Shown here piece by piece: positions 25,110 through 33,247 of a stretch of DNA of 64,000 nt. The stretch's first letter is position 1; every line of letters starts with the position of its first letter. The DNA comes from Algoriphagus sp. (GTDB lineage: Bacteria > Bacteroidota > Bacteroidia > Cytophagales > Cyclobacteriaceae), in the NCBI RefSeq assembly GCF_030694375.1, contig NZ_JAUXYL010000046.1, positions 225,964 to 289,963 on the forward strand, written 5' to 3'. The position numbers and the translations under genes are program-made. A model generated the notes under the pieces. The model was not told the DNA's origin. It did no database searches and worked only from the letters and a program-made list of their open reading frames with translations.

Positions 25110-26633
25110 ATGGACAAAAAAGTTTTATTGATGATTTTGGACGGTTGGGGCATTGCTACCAATCCTGCAGTTTCTGCAATTGACAAGGCAAAAACACCTT
25201 TTGTAGATAGTCTTTACACCAGATATCCCCATGCAAAATTAGAGGCTTCGGGTCTTGCAGTTGGTCTTCCTGAGGGACAAATGGGCAATTCCGAAGTAGG
25301 ACACATGAATATTGGTGCAGGCAGAGTTGTCTATCAAGATCTTGTCAAAGTAAATCTTGCTGTAGAAAACGGCGAACTTAATACCCACCCGGTTTTGACT
25401 GCTGCCTTCGCAAAAACAAAGGCCGCCGGAAAGAAAGCTCACTTCATGGGATTGGTTTCGGACGGCGGAGTTCATGCACATATCAATCATTTGAAAGGCC
25501 TTTGTGATGCGGCCAAATTCAATGGAATGGACCAGGTTTTTATCCATGCCTTCACAGATGGGCGTGATACGGATCCAAGGGGAGGAATCCACTACTTGGC
25601 AGATTTACAAGATCACCTGAAGGGCTCCGTGGGCCAAGTAGCCTCAGTAGTCGGAAGATATTATGCCATGGATCGCGACAATCGCTGGGAACGAGTCAAA
25701 CTTGCCTATGACGCGATGGTCAGAGGGGAAGGCGAAAAATCAAAGGATATTCTTGCTGCTGTAAAAAAATCATATGATAACAACGTGACAGATGAGTTTA
25801 TCCGTCCGATTATTCATGTAGGAACAAATAACAAACCCTTGGCTACCATTGAAGAAGGTGATTTGGTGATCTGTTTCAATTTCCGTACTGATCGTGGCCG
25901 CGAAATCACGCAAGTGCTGACGCAGAGGGATTTTGAGGATTTCAATATGAAAAAACTTCAGTTGGATTACATCACCTTCACACATTATGATCATACTTTT
26001 GTCGGAGTAGAGGTGCTTTTTGAAAAAGATAACCTAAACAATACCATCGGGGAAGTCCTCGAAAGAGCTGGTAAAAAGCAAATTCGAATTGCTGAGACTG
26101 AAAAATACCCCCACGTGACCTTTTTCTTTTCCGGAGGAAGAGAAACTGAGTTTCATGGAGAAAGCAGGATTCTCTGTCCTTCGCCAAAGGTTGCAACCTA
26201 TGACCTCAAGCCCGAAATGAGTGCGTTTGAGATTGCATCTAAGATCAATTCCGAGCTCAAAAGAAAAAGCGCAGACTTTATTTGCCTCAACTTTGCCAAT
26301 GCGGATATGGTGGGGCATACCGGGGATTTTGACGCAGCTGTCAAAGCATGCGAAGCAGTGGATACCTGCGCGCAAAGCGTAGTAACCACAGCTTTGGAAA
26401 ATGACTATACCATAATCGTCATCGCAGACCATGGTAATTCGGACATGATGATCAATGAAGACGGCACCCCTAATACGGCGCATACCACGAATCTGGTACC
26501 TTTCATTATGGCGGATGGGAAAGAGCAAATTGCGGTTAAAGACGGAAAACTCGGAGATTTGGCCCCAACAATATTGAAACTAATGGGCGTGGAAATTCCT
26601 GAAGAAATGACTGGTGAAATCCTTTTGGCATAA
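25110..26633 (+). CDS. gpmI: 2,3-bisphosphoglycerate-independent phosphoglycerate mutase
   Basis: A 507-aa glycolytic enzyme that interconverts 3- and 2-phosphoglycerate. The metal-binding D11 is in LMILDGWG and the phosphoserine nucleophile S61 in MGNSEVGHMNIGAGR. HAFTDGRDTDP, YYAMDRDNRWERV and the C-terminal VIADHGNSDMM and HT-region complete the alkaline-phosphatase superfamily core. The length of about 510 aa is standard. It is a single gene between divergent and repeat-rich regions. Confidence 0.97.
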   Translation: MDKKVLLMILDGWGIATNPAVSAIDKAKTPFVDSLYTRYPHAKLEASGLAVGLPEGQMGNSEVGHMNIGAGRVVYQDLVKVNLAVENGELNTHPVLTAAFAKTKAAGKKAHFMGLVSDGGVHAHINHLKGLCDAAKFNGMDQVFIHAFTDGRDTDPRGGIHYLADLQDHLKGSVGQVASVVGRYYAMDRDNRWERVKLAYDAMVRGEGEKSKDILAAVKKSYDNNVTDEFIRPIIHVGTNNKPLATIEEGDLVICFNFRTDRGREITQVLTQRDFEDFNMKKLQLDYITFTHYDHTFVGVEVLFEKDNLNNTIGEVLERAGKKQIRIAETEKYPHVTFFFSGGRETEFHGESRILCPSPKVATYDLKPEMSAFEIASKINSELKRKSADFICLNFANADMVGHTGDFDAAVKACEAVDTCAQSVVTTALENDYTIIVIADHGNSDMMINEDGTPNTAHTTNLVPFIMADGKEQIAVKDGKLGDLAPTILKLMGVEIPEEMTGEILLA

Positions 26634-26664
26634 TGAAATGCCCATTATCCTGTAGTTACGGGAT

Positions 26665-26822
26665 CACACAGGGGGATGATTGAAAGGGCATTCCATGTGA
26701 CCGCTAAAAAAAATTATAAACACATGAAATTGAGCATGACGAAAACGTCACACACTGGCATGATTATCCACCATGCGAGATTCCATCTGACCACAAAAAA
26801 CATATTATAAACAGATGAAATT
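26665..26822 (+). repeat. Tandem duplication of the 5' region of the lipoprotein gene
   Basis: Two imperfect copies are about 90 bp apart. The conserved part of copy A (26690-26731) and copy B (26780-26822) both read ATTCCAT-TGACC, an A-rich stretch, ATTATAAACA, and then ATGAAATT; CACACA and ATGATT upstream are also shared. Copy B ends at the start codon of the real lipoprotein gene (26815). In copy A the ATG at 26724 opens a 28-codon frame ending TAA at 26808-26810, probably a leftover. Confidence 0.6.
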
Positions 26823-27372
26823 CAGAATCTTTCCGGCGATTGGTTTGCTCATTTGGCTAGCTTCTTCCTGTGTATCCGAAGAGAAAGGGAAAAAAATGGA
26901 TAAGCTTCCCTACTTTAATTTGAGCGGGTATTTGGATGTGGAAATGGCCAAGTTGGATGGTGATTTGGTCACAAAAACTTCCAGGGTAAACGGGAAAGAG
27001 AAAACCGTGGATACCACCTATACTTTGGACCAATGGAAAGCAGAATTTGCAGCCTTCTATCTGGCTGACATCAATTCGCCTTCATTGGCACTTTCCTATT
27101 CCACAGAGACGAATTTTGACTATTTGACGCATAAATTATTGCCTGAGGCTAAAGGAAAGGTCAAGGAGATAAAAATCATGTATGTGAATAATTATCCTTC
27201 TTCCATAACATTTAGAATGACTGATAAAAATCTCTTTTTCTCTTCCGCAACACACGGTGAATTCCATATGAACTTGGCCTCAAACAAGCTGGATCATTAT
27301 TCTATTGAAACGACGCAAAAAGTTTGGTTTTTGAAACCCACAAACATAAAAGTCGCCGGTATAGTGAGGTAG
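26815..27372 (+). CDS. Putative lipoprotein, unknown function
   Basis: A 185-aa protein with a signal peptide ending in the lipobox LASSC (Cys19), so it should be lipid-anchored. The mature part contains DTTYTLDQWKAEF and alternating beta-like segments such as ALSYSTETNFDYLTHKL and KIMYVNNYPSSITFRM. I do not recognise the family. The gene is followed by a strong terminator shared with the convergent amidase gene. Confidence 0.7.
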   Translation: MKFRIFPAIGLLIWLASSCVSEEKGKKMDKLPYFNLSGYLDVEMAKLDGDLVTKTSRVNGKEKTVDTTYTLDQWKAEFAAFYLADINSPSLALSYSTETNFDYLTHKLLPEAKGKVKEIKIMYVNNYPSSITFRMTDKNLFFSSATHGEFHMNLASNKLDHYSIETTQKVWFLKPTNIKVAGIVR

Positions 27373-27383
27373 TCGTTTTGTAA

Positions 27384-27430
27384 TAAAAAAAAGGCCTGCC
27401 ATTTTTTCTTAAGTCGCAGGCCTTTTTTTT
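27384..27430. terminator. Bidirectional intrinsic terminator between convergent genes
   Basis: A stem of AAAGGCCTGC (27390-27399) and GCAGGCCTTT (27416-27425) is flanked by A8 on the left and T8 on the right, so it works in both directions. It lies 11 bp after the lipoprotein stop and 8 bp from the amidase stop. Confidence 0.92.
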
Positions 27431-27438
27431 GAAAATTT

Positions 27439-29115
27439 CTATTTGTCAAACATCGGCGGACGTTTCGCCTGCCAATCTGTATTTTCCTGAATTAACCGGC
27501 CCAGCATAATGAGTTTTTCTTCTTCGAAGAGATTGGCCAGGAGGGTGATAGATGTAGGGCTTCCATTTTCAGCAAATCCATTTGGCATGCACAAGGCAGG
27601 ATGACCTGTTAGGTTGGTGATTTGCAGTTGCTGTCCGGCAAAAGACGGCGTTACGATCACATCGTAATCTTTCATCAATTCGTGCATTTCTGCAATTAAG
27701 AGGCTTCGTTGCCGGCTCATCTGCACGTATTCTACGGCAGGGATCAGTCGGGCTGCACGAAAGATATTTGGCCAGGAATTTCTTGCCTGTGCGACCAGTT
27801 GATCGTCCAGATCAAGTCGTGTCAATTCATCAAATGCAGCGGCACCTTCGACCACAAGCATATTCACGATAGGACCGGGATTCATGCTGGTTTTTAGCTC
27901 CAGCGGATGAAGTTCAATTCCCTGATTTTTGAGCACTTCAATAACCGCCTGATCATTTTTGCTTGCTCGTTCTCCTTCAAAGAAGGCTTTGAAATAGCCA
28001 ATTTTGAGTTTTTTGACATCATTTTTAGCAGAGTAATTGAAGGAGGCCGGAATCGTAGAAGCGTCTTTTTCATCCCTGCCATTGATCACGGCGAGTACGA
28101 TGGCATTGTCCAAGACCGATCTGGAGATTGGCCCAATCTTGTCCATCGACCAGCTCAAAGCCATGGCACCATGCTTACTTACTCGCCCATAAGTGGGCCG
28201 GAGACCTGTCACGCCATTTCTGGTGGATGGAGAAACAATCGATCCCAAGGTCTCTGTACCGATGGCAAAAGGCACCAAACCTGCACTGACAGCCGAGGCC
28301 GAACCGGCGGAAGATCCGCTTGAACCCTGACTTAGATTCCATGGGTTTTTGGTGACTCCGCCGTACCAGATATCACCCATTGCCAATGCGCCGAGGGTAA
28401 ATTTTCCTACCAAAACTCCTCCTGCTTCATTCAATTTTTCAACAACAGTTGCTGTTTCATCAAAGGATTGGTCTTTGTAAGGATTGGCTCCCCAAGTCGT
28501 TTTAGTCCCTTTGACTGACAGCAAATCCTTGATGCCATACGGTATTCCATGCAGTGGGCCGCGATATTTACCTGAAGCAAGCTCTTGATCCATTTCCCGG
28601 GCTTTTTGTAATGCCGGTTCTTCTAGCAAGGTGATCAAACACTGAAGCGTATCAGCATAGGTTTTGATTCGATCCAAGTAGATTTTGGTTAGGCGTTCAG
28701 AGCTTATTTGTTTGGTTTTAATCAGCACCGCCAATTGATTTAGGGGCAAATAGGCGATGTCATTTTCCTTTTCAGGCAATGTAACAGTTGCAGGGAGACC
28801 CCAATCATAAGGTTTTTGTAGTTGACTCGGGAAAAAGCCCTGTGGTAGCGGATTGAAGATCAATGCCGGCGCCACGGAATTTTCCAGTTTTGTCTTTCGA
28901 AGAATTTCAAAATTATTTCGCTGCGTATTTAGTGCTGCAATCATGCTGTCTTTTTCTGGAGGGGAAAACGACAGACCGATTAAATCCGCAGCAGCATCGA
29001 TTGAAATAGGGGTGATTTCACCGGCTTTTCTGCCAAGAGTAAAGCCAACAGCTAAAAAAGCCACGGCGACTAAAAAAAGAAAAGGTTGTGAGCGAGAGCG
29101 GTTTTTTCGTTCCAT
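27439..29115 (-). CDS. Amidase-signature family protein, membrane-anchored
   Basis: A 558-aa amidase starting MERKNRSRSQPF at 29115; eight further in-frame codons exist upstream. A single membrane segment (about residues 10-30, FLFLVAVAFLAVGFTLG) anchors it outside the cytoplasm. The amidase signature is complete: catalytic Lys in GIPYGIKDLL, and SQGSSGSSAGSASAVSAG with the bridging Ser, then the nucleophile Ser in GTETLGSIVSPS. Related proteins hydrolyse amides of varied substrates. It is not GatA of the Glu-tRNA amidotransferase, as the membrane anchor and lack of gatB/gatC argue against that. Confidence 0.88.
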   Translation of the reverse strand: MERKNRSRSQPFLFLVAVAFLAVGFTLGRKAGEITPISIDAAADLIGLSFSPPEKDSMIAALNTQRNNFEILRKTKLENSVAPALIFNPLPQGFFPSQLQKPYDWGLPATVTLPEKENDIAYLPLNQLAVLIKTKQISSERLTKIYLDRIKTYADTLQCLITLLEEPALQKAREMDQELASGKYRGPLHGIPYGIKDLLSVKGTKTTWGANPYKDQSFDETATVVEKLNEAGGVLVGKFTLGALAMGDIWYGGVTKNPWNLSQGSSGSSAGSASAVSAGLVPFAIGTETLGSIVSPSTRNGVTGLRPTYGRVSKHGAMALSWSMDKIGPISRSVLDNAIVLAVINGRDEKDASTIPASFNYSAKNDVKKLKIGYFKAFFEGERASKNDQAVIEVLKNQGIELHPLELKTSMNPGPIVNMLVVEGAAAFDELTRLDLDDQLVAQARNSWPNIFRAARLIPAVEYVQMSRQRSLLIAEMHELMKDYDVIVTPSFAGQQLQITNLTGHPALCMPNGFAENGSPTSITLLANLFEEEKLIMLGRLIQENTDWQAKRPPMFDK

Positions 29116-29189
29116 TGGATAGTTTTGTGTAAATACCAAACTTAAAGCGGCTGAAGGTGTTTAATTCGGCTGAAATAATCAAACCATCC

Positions 29190-29639
29190 ATGGATCAAAC
29201 TACCGTAAATCCCACCTTTCCGATGCATTTCCGAGGATTACTGCTTTTGGCAGGGATGTACACCATAGCTTGGTCGGCTTTTTATAAGTGGTTTGGGCCT
29301 CAATTGCTCCTTTGGTTGGCGATGGGAAATTCCGACTTACAAGCGCTTCCTGCGACTTATTTTGGCACCTTCGGAATTGTAGTGGGCTTGATAATTTTTG
29401 TATCGGCTTTCTACCCCGTGAGCTGGGTATGGCTAATTTTAGCCGGGATTACCGGAAAAATCATCACTGCAATCTGGTTTACCTTGGGTTTCGCTCCGGA
29501 GCTGAGTTGGAACAAGCGAAGTATTTTTCACCTATTTTTCAATGAAGTGGTATGGCTGATTCCCCTAATTCTGATTTTTCTCAGAAGTCTTCAGGTTAAA
29601 AATTACCTCAATGAGACCGAACAAAAAGACGGAAAATGA
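29190..29639 (+). CDS. Four-helix membrane protein, unknown function
   Basis: A 149-aa protein starting MDQTTVNPTFPMHFRG at 29190; an upstream in-frame start at 29157 adds 11 residues. Four hydrophobic segments are separated by short loops (LLLLAGMYTIAWSAFYKWF, ATYFGTFGIVVGLIIFV, WVWLILAGITGKIITAIW, FFNEVVWLIPLILIFL). I do not recognise a family. It is divergent from the amidase gene and ends at a bidirectional terminator. Confidence 0.6.
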   Translation: MDQTTVNPTFPMHFRGLLLLAGMYTIAWSAFYKWFGPQLLLWLAMGNSDLQALPATYFGTFGIVVGLIIFVSAFYPVSWVWLILAGITGKIITAIWFTLGFAPELSWNKRSIFHLFFNEVVWLIPLILIFLRSLQVKNYLNETEQKDGK

Positions 29640-29674
29640 AAAGGTACTGAGCGGTTGAAAAAATTTAAATAAAA

Positions 29675-29703
29675 CAGGCTGCCTTGAAAATAAAGACAGC
29701 CTG
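29675..29703. terminator. Intrinsic terminator between convergent genes
   Basis: CAGGCTG (29675-29681) and CAGCCTG (29697-29703) form a 7-bp stem with T-rich sequence on both outer sides (AAAA before, CTTTTATT after). It can serve both the four-helix membrane protein gene and the small coiled-coil protein gene. Confidence 0.75.
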
Positions 29704-29709
29704 CTTTTA

Positions 29710-30006
29710 TTAGATAAGAAGTAAGATAAGCAAAATGATAATGATAGCGCCTACAGAGATGTAGATACCATTTCCAGCTCTTTTCGCCTCAGCCTTCATA
29801 TCCTTCATTTCGGTTCTGATAGACTTAATTTCATCCTTGCTCATTGATTTAAAATCCATGGCTTTGATTTCTTCAAGTCTTTCTTCCATTTCTACCAATC
29901 GAACTTTTTGAGCTTCAGTAGGCTCAATTTTTGGATTTTTCTCAGGTGTTGCGTTTGCAAATTGAACACTGACAAATATTGCCAAAACAGCTAGTAACTT
30001 TTTCAT
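29710..30006 (-). CDS. Small exported coiled-coil protein with C-terminal membrane tail
   Basis: A 98-aa protein starting MKKLLAVLAIFVSVQFANA at 30006. A signal peptide (about 1-20) is followed by a highly charged helical region with heptad-like spacing (VRLVEMEERLEEIKAMD, then IRTEMKDMKAEAKR), and then a C-terminal membrane segment GAIIIILLILLLI reaching the last residue. Proteins of this layout are common in Bacteroidota but uncharacterised. It could act as a small envelope stress or curvature factor, but nothing here proves that. Confidence 0.7.
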   Translation of the reverse strand: MKKLLAVLAIFVSVQFANATPEKNPKIEPTEAQKVRLVEMEERLEEIKAMDFKSMSKDEIKSIRTEMKDMKAEAKRAGNGIYISVGAIIIILLILLLI

Positions 30007-30082
30007 AATAGTATTTGATTTAAGGTATGACATTTTTAAATGTACAAATTGAATTCCAAGGATGACAGTTTAAAGAGATAAT

Positions 30083-30116
30083 ACAATTCCCTAAAAGCCC
30101 GTACGGGAAAAATTGT
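30083..30116. promoter_or_regulatory. Nested dyads in the region upstream of polA
   Basis: ACAATT-CCC (30083-30091) is mirrored by GGG and then AATTGT (30105-30116), and inside it lies the perfect palindrome CCCGTACGGG (30098-30107). The element sits between divergent genes, 53 bp before the polA start. It could be an operator or a transcript hairpin; no family of binding protein is recognised. Confidence 0.3.
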
Positions 30117-30168
30117 AACTTAGAACCCTCAACTTGGCCCTTCCGATTATTAAAATTTCTTTCAAAAA

Positions 30169-33006
30169 ATGTCCCAAAAACAAGCACACAAGCTATTTTT
30201 ATTAGATGCGATGGCCCTGATTTATAGGGCGCATTTTGCCTTCAGCAAGAACCCAAGAATCAGTTCAAAAGGATTGAATACAGGAGTCATGCTGGGCTTT
30301 ACCAATACCTTGGTGGAGGTGCTGGATAAGGAAAAACCTACCCACATTGGGGTGGCATTTGACACAAAAGCCCCAACTTTTAGACATTTACAGTACGAAC
30401 CCTACAAAGCAAACCGCCAAGATCAGCCGGAGGATATTACAGCTTCCATTCCCTGGGTAAAGGAAATTGTCAGAGCTTTTCGTATTCCAATCTTGGAAAT
30501 GGATGGCTTCGAAGCGGACGATATTATTGGGACTTTGGCAAAAAAAGCCGAAAAAGAACAGTTTACAGTCTATATGATGACTCCTGACAAGGATTTTGGT
30601 CAGATCGTAGACGATCATATTTTTTTATACAAACCTGCCTTCATGGGAAATGGCGTCGATGTAATGGGCCCCAAGCAAGTATGTGAAAAATGGGATATTG
30701 ATCATGTCGACAGAGTTCGGGACATTCTGGGTTTGATGGGAGATGCGGTGGATAATATCCCCGGTATCCCCGGTATCGGCGAAAAGACGGCCGTAAAGCT
30801 TCTAAAAGAATATGGTACGGTCGAAGGACTGATCGCCAATGTGGATAAGCTTAAAGGGAAACAACGGGAAAACGTAGAGAACTTTGCCCAGCAGGGTTTA
30901 CTATCCAAAGAATTAGCGACGATTAAAATCGACGTACCGGTAGATTTCCATGAAGAGGACTTGAGATATGATGGAATAGACGAGGAAAAACTACGTGCGA
31001 TTTTCACTGAACTTGAATTCAGAACACTCGCTGCACGTATTTTTAAAGAGCCAAGTGCAAAAAAAGCCACCCTCAACGCTCCTGCACAGATGGATTTGTT
31101 TGGGTCCCCTGCAGCAGCAGCAGCCCCGGTAGGTTCAATTTCTGAAGAAGATGAAGAATCGGAACCGCTGGAACTTGGTTCTCCTCCGGTCTTGGACACG
31201 ATCTGGTCCAACGTCCACAATTACCATAAAGTCAAGGGCAAAGCAGAAGTCAAAGAGCTGGTGGAATACTTGCTTTTGCAAAAGGAGATTTGTTTTGACA
31301 CCGAGACTACGGCATTGGATGCGATGCAGGCTGAATTGGTAGGCTTGTCTTTTTCTTACATCCCCGGAGAAGCGTATTACATTCCTGTTTCGGACAATCA
31401 GGCGGAAACGCAGGAAATCTTGGAGCTCCTTCGACCTGTTTTTGAAAATGAATCCATCACCAAAATCGGCCAAAATGTAAAGTATGACATGCTTGTGCTG
31501 AAAAATTATGGGATTGATGTCAAAGGAACGCTCTACGATACCATGTTGGCTCACTACCTCATCGAACCTGAAGGAAAGCACAGCATGGATTGGTTAGCTC
31601 AGCAATACTTAAATTACATGCCGGTTTCCATCACCGAACTGATAGGGAAGAAGGGCAAAAACCAAGGCAATATGCGGGACGTGGACGAGGATGAGGTGAC
31701 AGCCTACGCCGCAGAGGATGCCGATATTACGCTTAAGCTTAAAGAAAAATTTGATCCGATCCTCAAAGCAAATGGTTTGGAAAGTTTGTTTGATGACGTG
31801 GAAAATCCGCTGATTCGGGTTTTGACAGAAATGGAATTTGAAGGTGTCCGAATCGATACGGAGAGTCTCGCGGAGCTTTCTGTTTTGCTGGAAAAAGAAA
31901 GTCAGGAGATCGAAAAGAAAGTCTATGAATTGGCCGGAGTTCGGTTTAATCTGGCTTCTCCAAAGCAATTGGGGGACGTGCTTTTTGAAAAGCTGAAGTT
32001 GGACCCAAAAGCCAAAAAGACCAAAACCGGTCAGTATGCCACCGGAGAGGAGATTCTCAGCAAAATGGCCAATGAACATCCTATTGCCGAAGCGATCTTG
32101 GATTACCGACAGATGGTCAAATTGAAATCTACCTACGTGGATGCCCTGCCGACCATGATCAACCCAAAGACCGGAAGGATTCACACGACCTACAATCAGT
32201 TCGTCGCAGCTACAGGAAGACTTTCCTCCATTAATCCAAATCTCCAAAATATTCCCATCCGGACAGCCCGTGGACGTGAGATCCGAAAGGCATTTGTTCC
32301 AAGAGATGAAAATCATGTATTGCTTTCTGCTGATTATTCCCAGATCGAACTTCGGCTGATGGCAGCTTTTTCGCAGGATGAATCCATGTTGGAAGCCTTC
32401 CGCAATGGGCGGGACATTCATGCCACCACAGCCGCTAAAATCTTCAAAGTCCCTTTGGAAGAGGTGACGTCTGATATGCGAAGAAAAGCCAAAACGGCAA
32501 ATTTTGGTATTATTTACGGCATTTCTCCTTTTGGATTGGCTCAGCGATTATCAATTCCAAGAGGTGAGGCGAAGGAAATCATCGACTCCTATTTCATTGA
32601 ATTCCCGGCAGTGAAGGAATACATGGATGGTGCCATCGAAAAGGCGCGCAAGGATGAATATGTCGAGACCATCCTTGGACGCCGTCGCTACTTGCGCGAC
32701 ATCAACAGCCGCAATATGACCATGCGTGGCTTTGCCGAGCGAAATGCAATCAATGCTCCGCTGCAGGGTTCTGCTGCCGACCTGATCAAGGTCGCCATGA
32801 TCCATGTGTATGAATGGATGAAAAAGGAAAAGCTGAAATCAAAAATGATACTTCAAGTACATGATGAATTGGTTTTTGATGCGCATAAGGACGAGGTTGA
32901 GTTATTGAAAAAACACATTCCCGGTCTGATGTCCAACGCAATAAAGCTTGCCGTACCAGTGGAAGTAGAAGTCGGAGTGGGACCGGATTGGTTGCAGGCT
33001 CATTGA
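30169..33006 (+). CDS. polA: DNA polymerase I
   Basis: A 945-aa repair and replication polymerase. The N-terminal 5'-3' exonuclease domain (about 1-295) contains LLDAMALIYRAHFAF, FEADDIIGTLAKK and DNIPGIPGIGEKTA. A 3'-5' exonuclease domain (about 350-540) keeps its acidic motifs (CFDTETTALDA, NVKYDMLVLK, AYAAEDADITLKL), so proofreading should be active. The polymerase motifs are ADYSQIELR (A), KAKTANFGIIYG (B) and QVHDELVFDA (C). An alanine-rich linker lies near residues 310-340. The length is typical for Bacteroidota. Confidence 0.97.
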   Translation: MSQKQAHKLFLLDAMALIYRAHFAFSKNPRISSKGLNTGVMLGFTNTLVEVLDKEKPTHIGVAFDTKAPTFRHLQYEPYKANRQDQPEDITASIPWVKEIVRAFRIPILEMDGFEADDIIGTLAKKAEKEQFTVYMMTPDKDFGQIVDDHIFLYKPAFMGNGVDVMGPKQVCEKWDIDHVDRVRDILGLMGDAVDNIPGIPGIGEKTAVKLLKEYGTVEGLIANVDKLKGKQRENVENFAQQGLLSKELATIKIDVPVDFHEEDLRYDGIDEEKLRAIFTELEFRTLAARIFKEPSAKKATLNAPAQMDLFGSPAAAAAPVGSISEEDEESEPLELGSPPVLDTIWSNVHNYHKVKGKAEVKELVEYLLLQKEICFDTETTALDAMQAELVGLSFSYIPGEAYYIPVSDNQAETQEILELLRPVFENESITKIGQNVKYDMLVLKNYGIDVKGTLYDTMLAHYLIEPEGKHSMDWLAQQYLNYMPVSITELIGKKGKNQGNMRDVDEDEVTAYAAEDADITLKLKEKFDPILKANGLESLFDDVENPLIRVLTEMEFEGVRIDTESLAELSVLLEKESQEIEKKVYELAGVRFNLASPKQLGDVLFEKLKLDPKAKKTKTGQYATGEEILSKMANEHPIAEAILDYRQMVKLKSTYVDALPTMINPKTGRIHTTYNQFVAATGRLSSINPNLQNIPIRTARGREIRKAFVPRDENHVLLSADYSQIELRLMAAFSQDESMLEAFRNGRDIHATTAAKIFKVPLEEVTSDMRRKAKTANFGIIYGISPFGLAQRLSIPRGEAKEIIDSYFIEFPAVKEYMDGAIEKARKDEYVETILGRRRYLRDINSRNMTMRGFAERNAINAPLQGSAADLIKVAMIHVYEWMKKEKLKSKMILQVHDELVFDAHKDEVELLKKHIPGLMSNAIKLAVPVEVEVGVGPDWLQAH

Positions 33007-33247
33007 TGGGGAGTATCTAGTATCAAGACGCAAGTATCAAGACAGCGACAAGAAGCAAGAGACAAGATTTGAGACATAGGTATCAAGATGTTAGACAATG
33101 TGTCAGGCTGAGCGGAGTCGAAGCCAATCTTAAATGCAATTTTACACTGTTTTGTAAATGGAAAGAGCCGAAAAGTGTCACGAATATCTTCTTCCTTTGA
33201 AGCTCTTCAAACCCTCGTAACTCGTAACTCATAAATCATAAATCACC
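33007..33247. repeat. Degenerate intergenic repeats between polA and radA
   Basis: This 241-bp gap holds no gene. Its first 100 bp are imperfect copies of AGTATCAAGAC, GACAAGA and AAGATGTTAGACA units, like the block at 21623-21700. After it come TGTCAGGCTGAGCGGAGTCG and AAGCC (33100-33124), a phrase I recall as a frequent intergenic repeat in Bacteroidota. The right end (CGTAACTCGTAACTCATAAA, 33216-33235) is again a short tandem repeat. Confidence 0.5.

Noticed and set aside
26034..26528. 164-codon minus-strand open frame inside gpmI
   Set aside because: Antisense shadow of the conserved phosphoglycerate mutase core, no signal or family pattern.
26724..26810. 28-codon frame beginning in the first copy of the duplicated leader, as a real gene
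   Set aside because: It exists only because the 5' region of the lipoprotein gene is duplicated; it is reported as a possible leader, not as a protein gene.
31609..32421. 270-codon minus-strand open frame inside polA
   Set aside because: It is antisense to the conserved polymerase domain and arises from low stop-codon frequency on the opposite strand.
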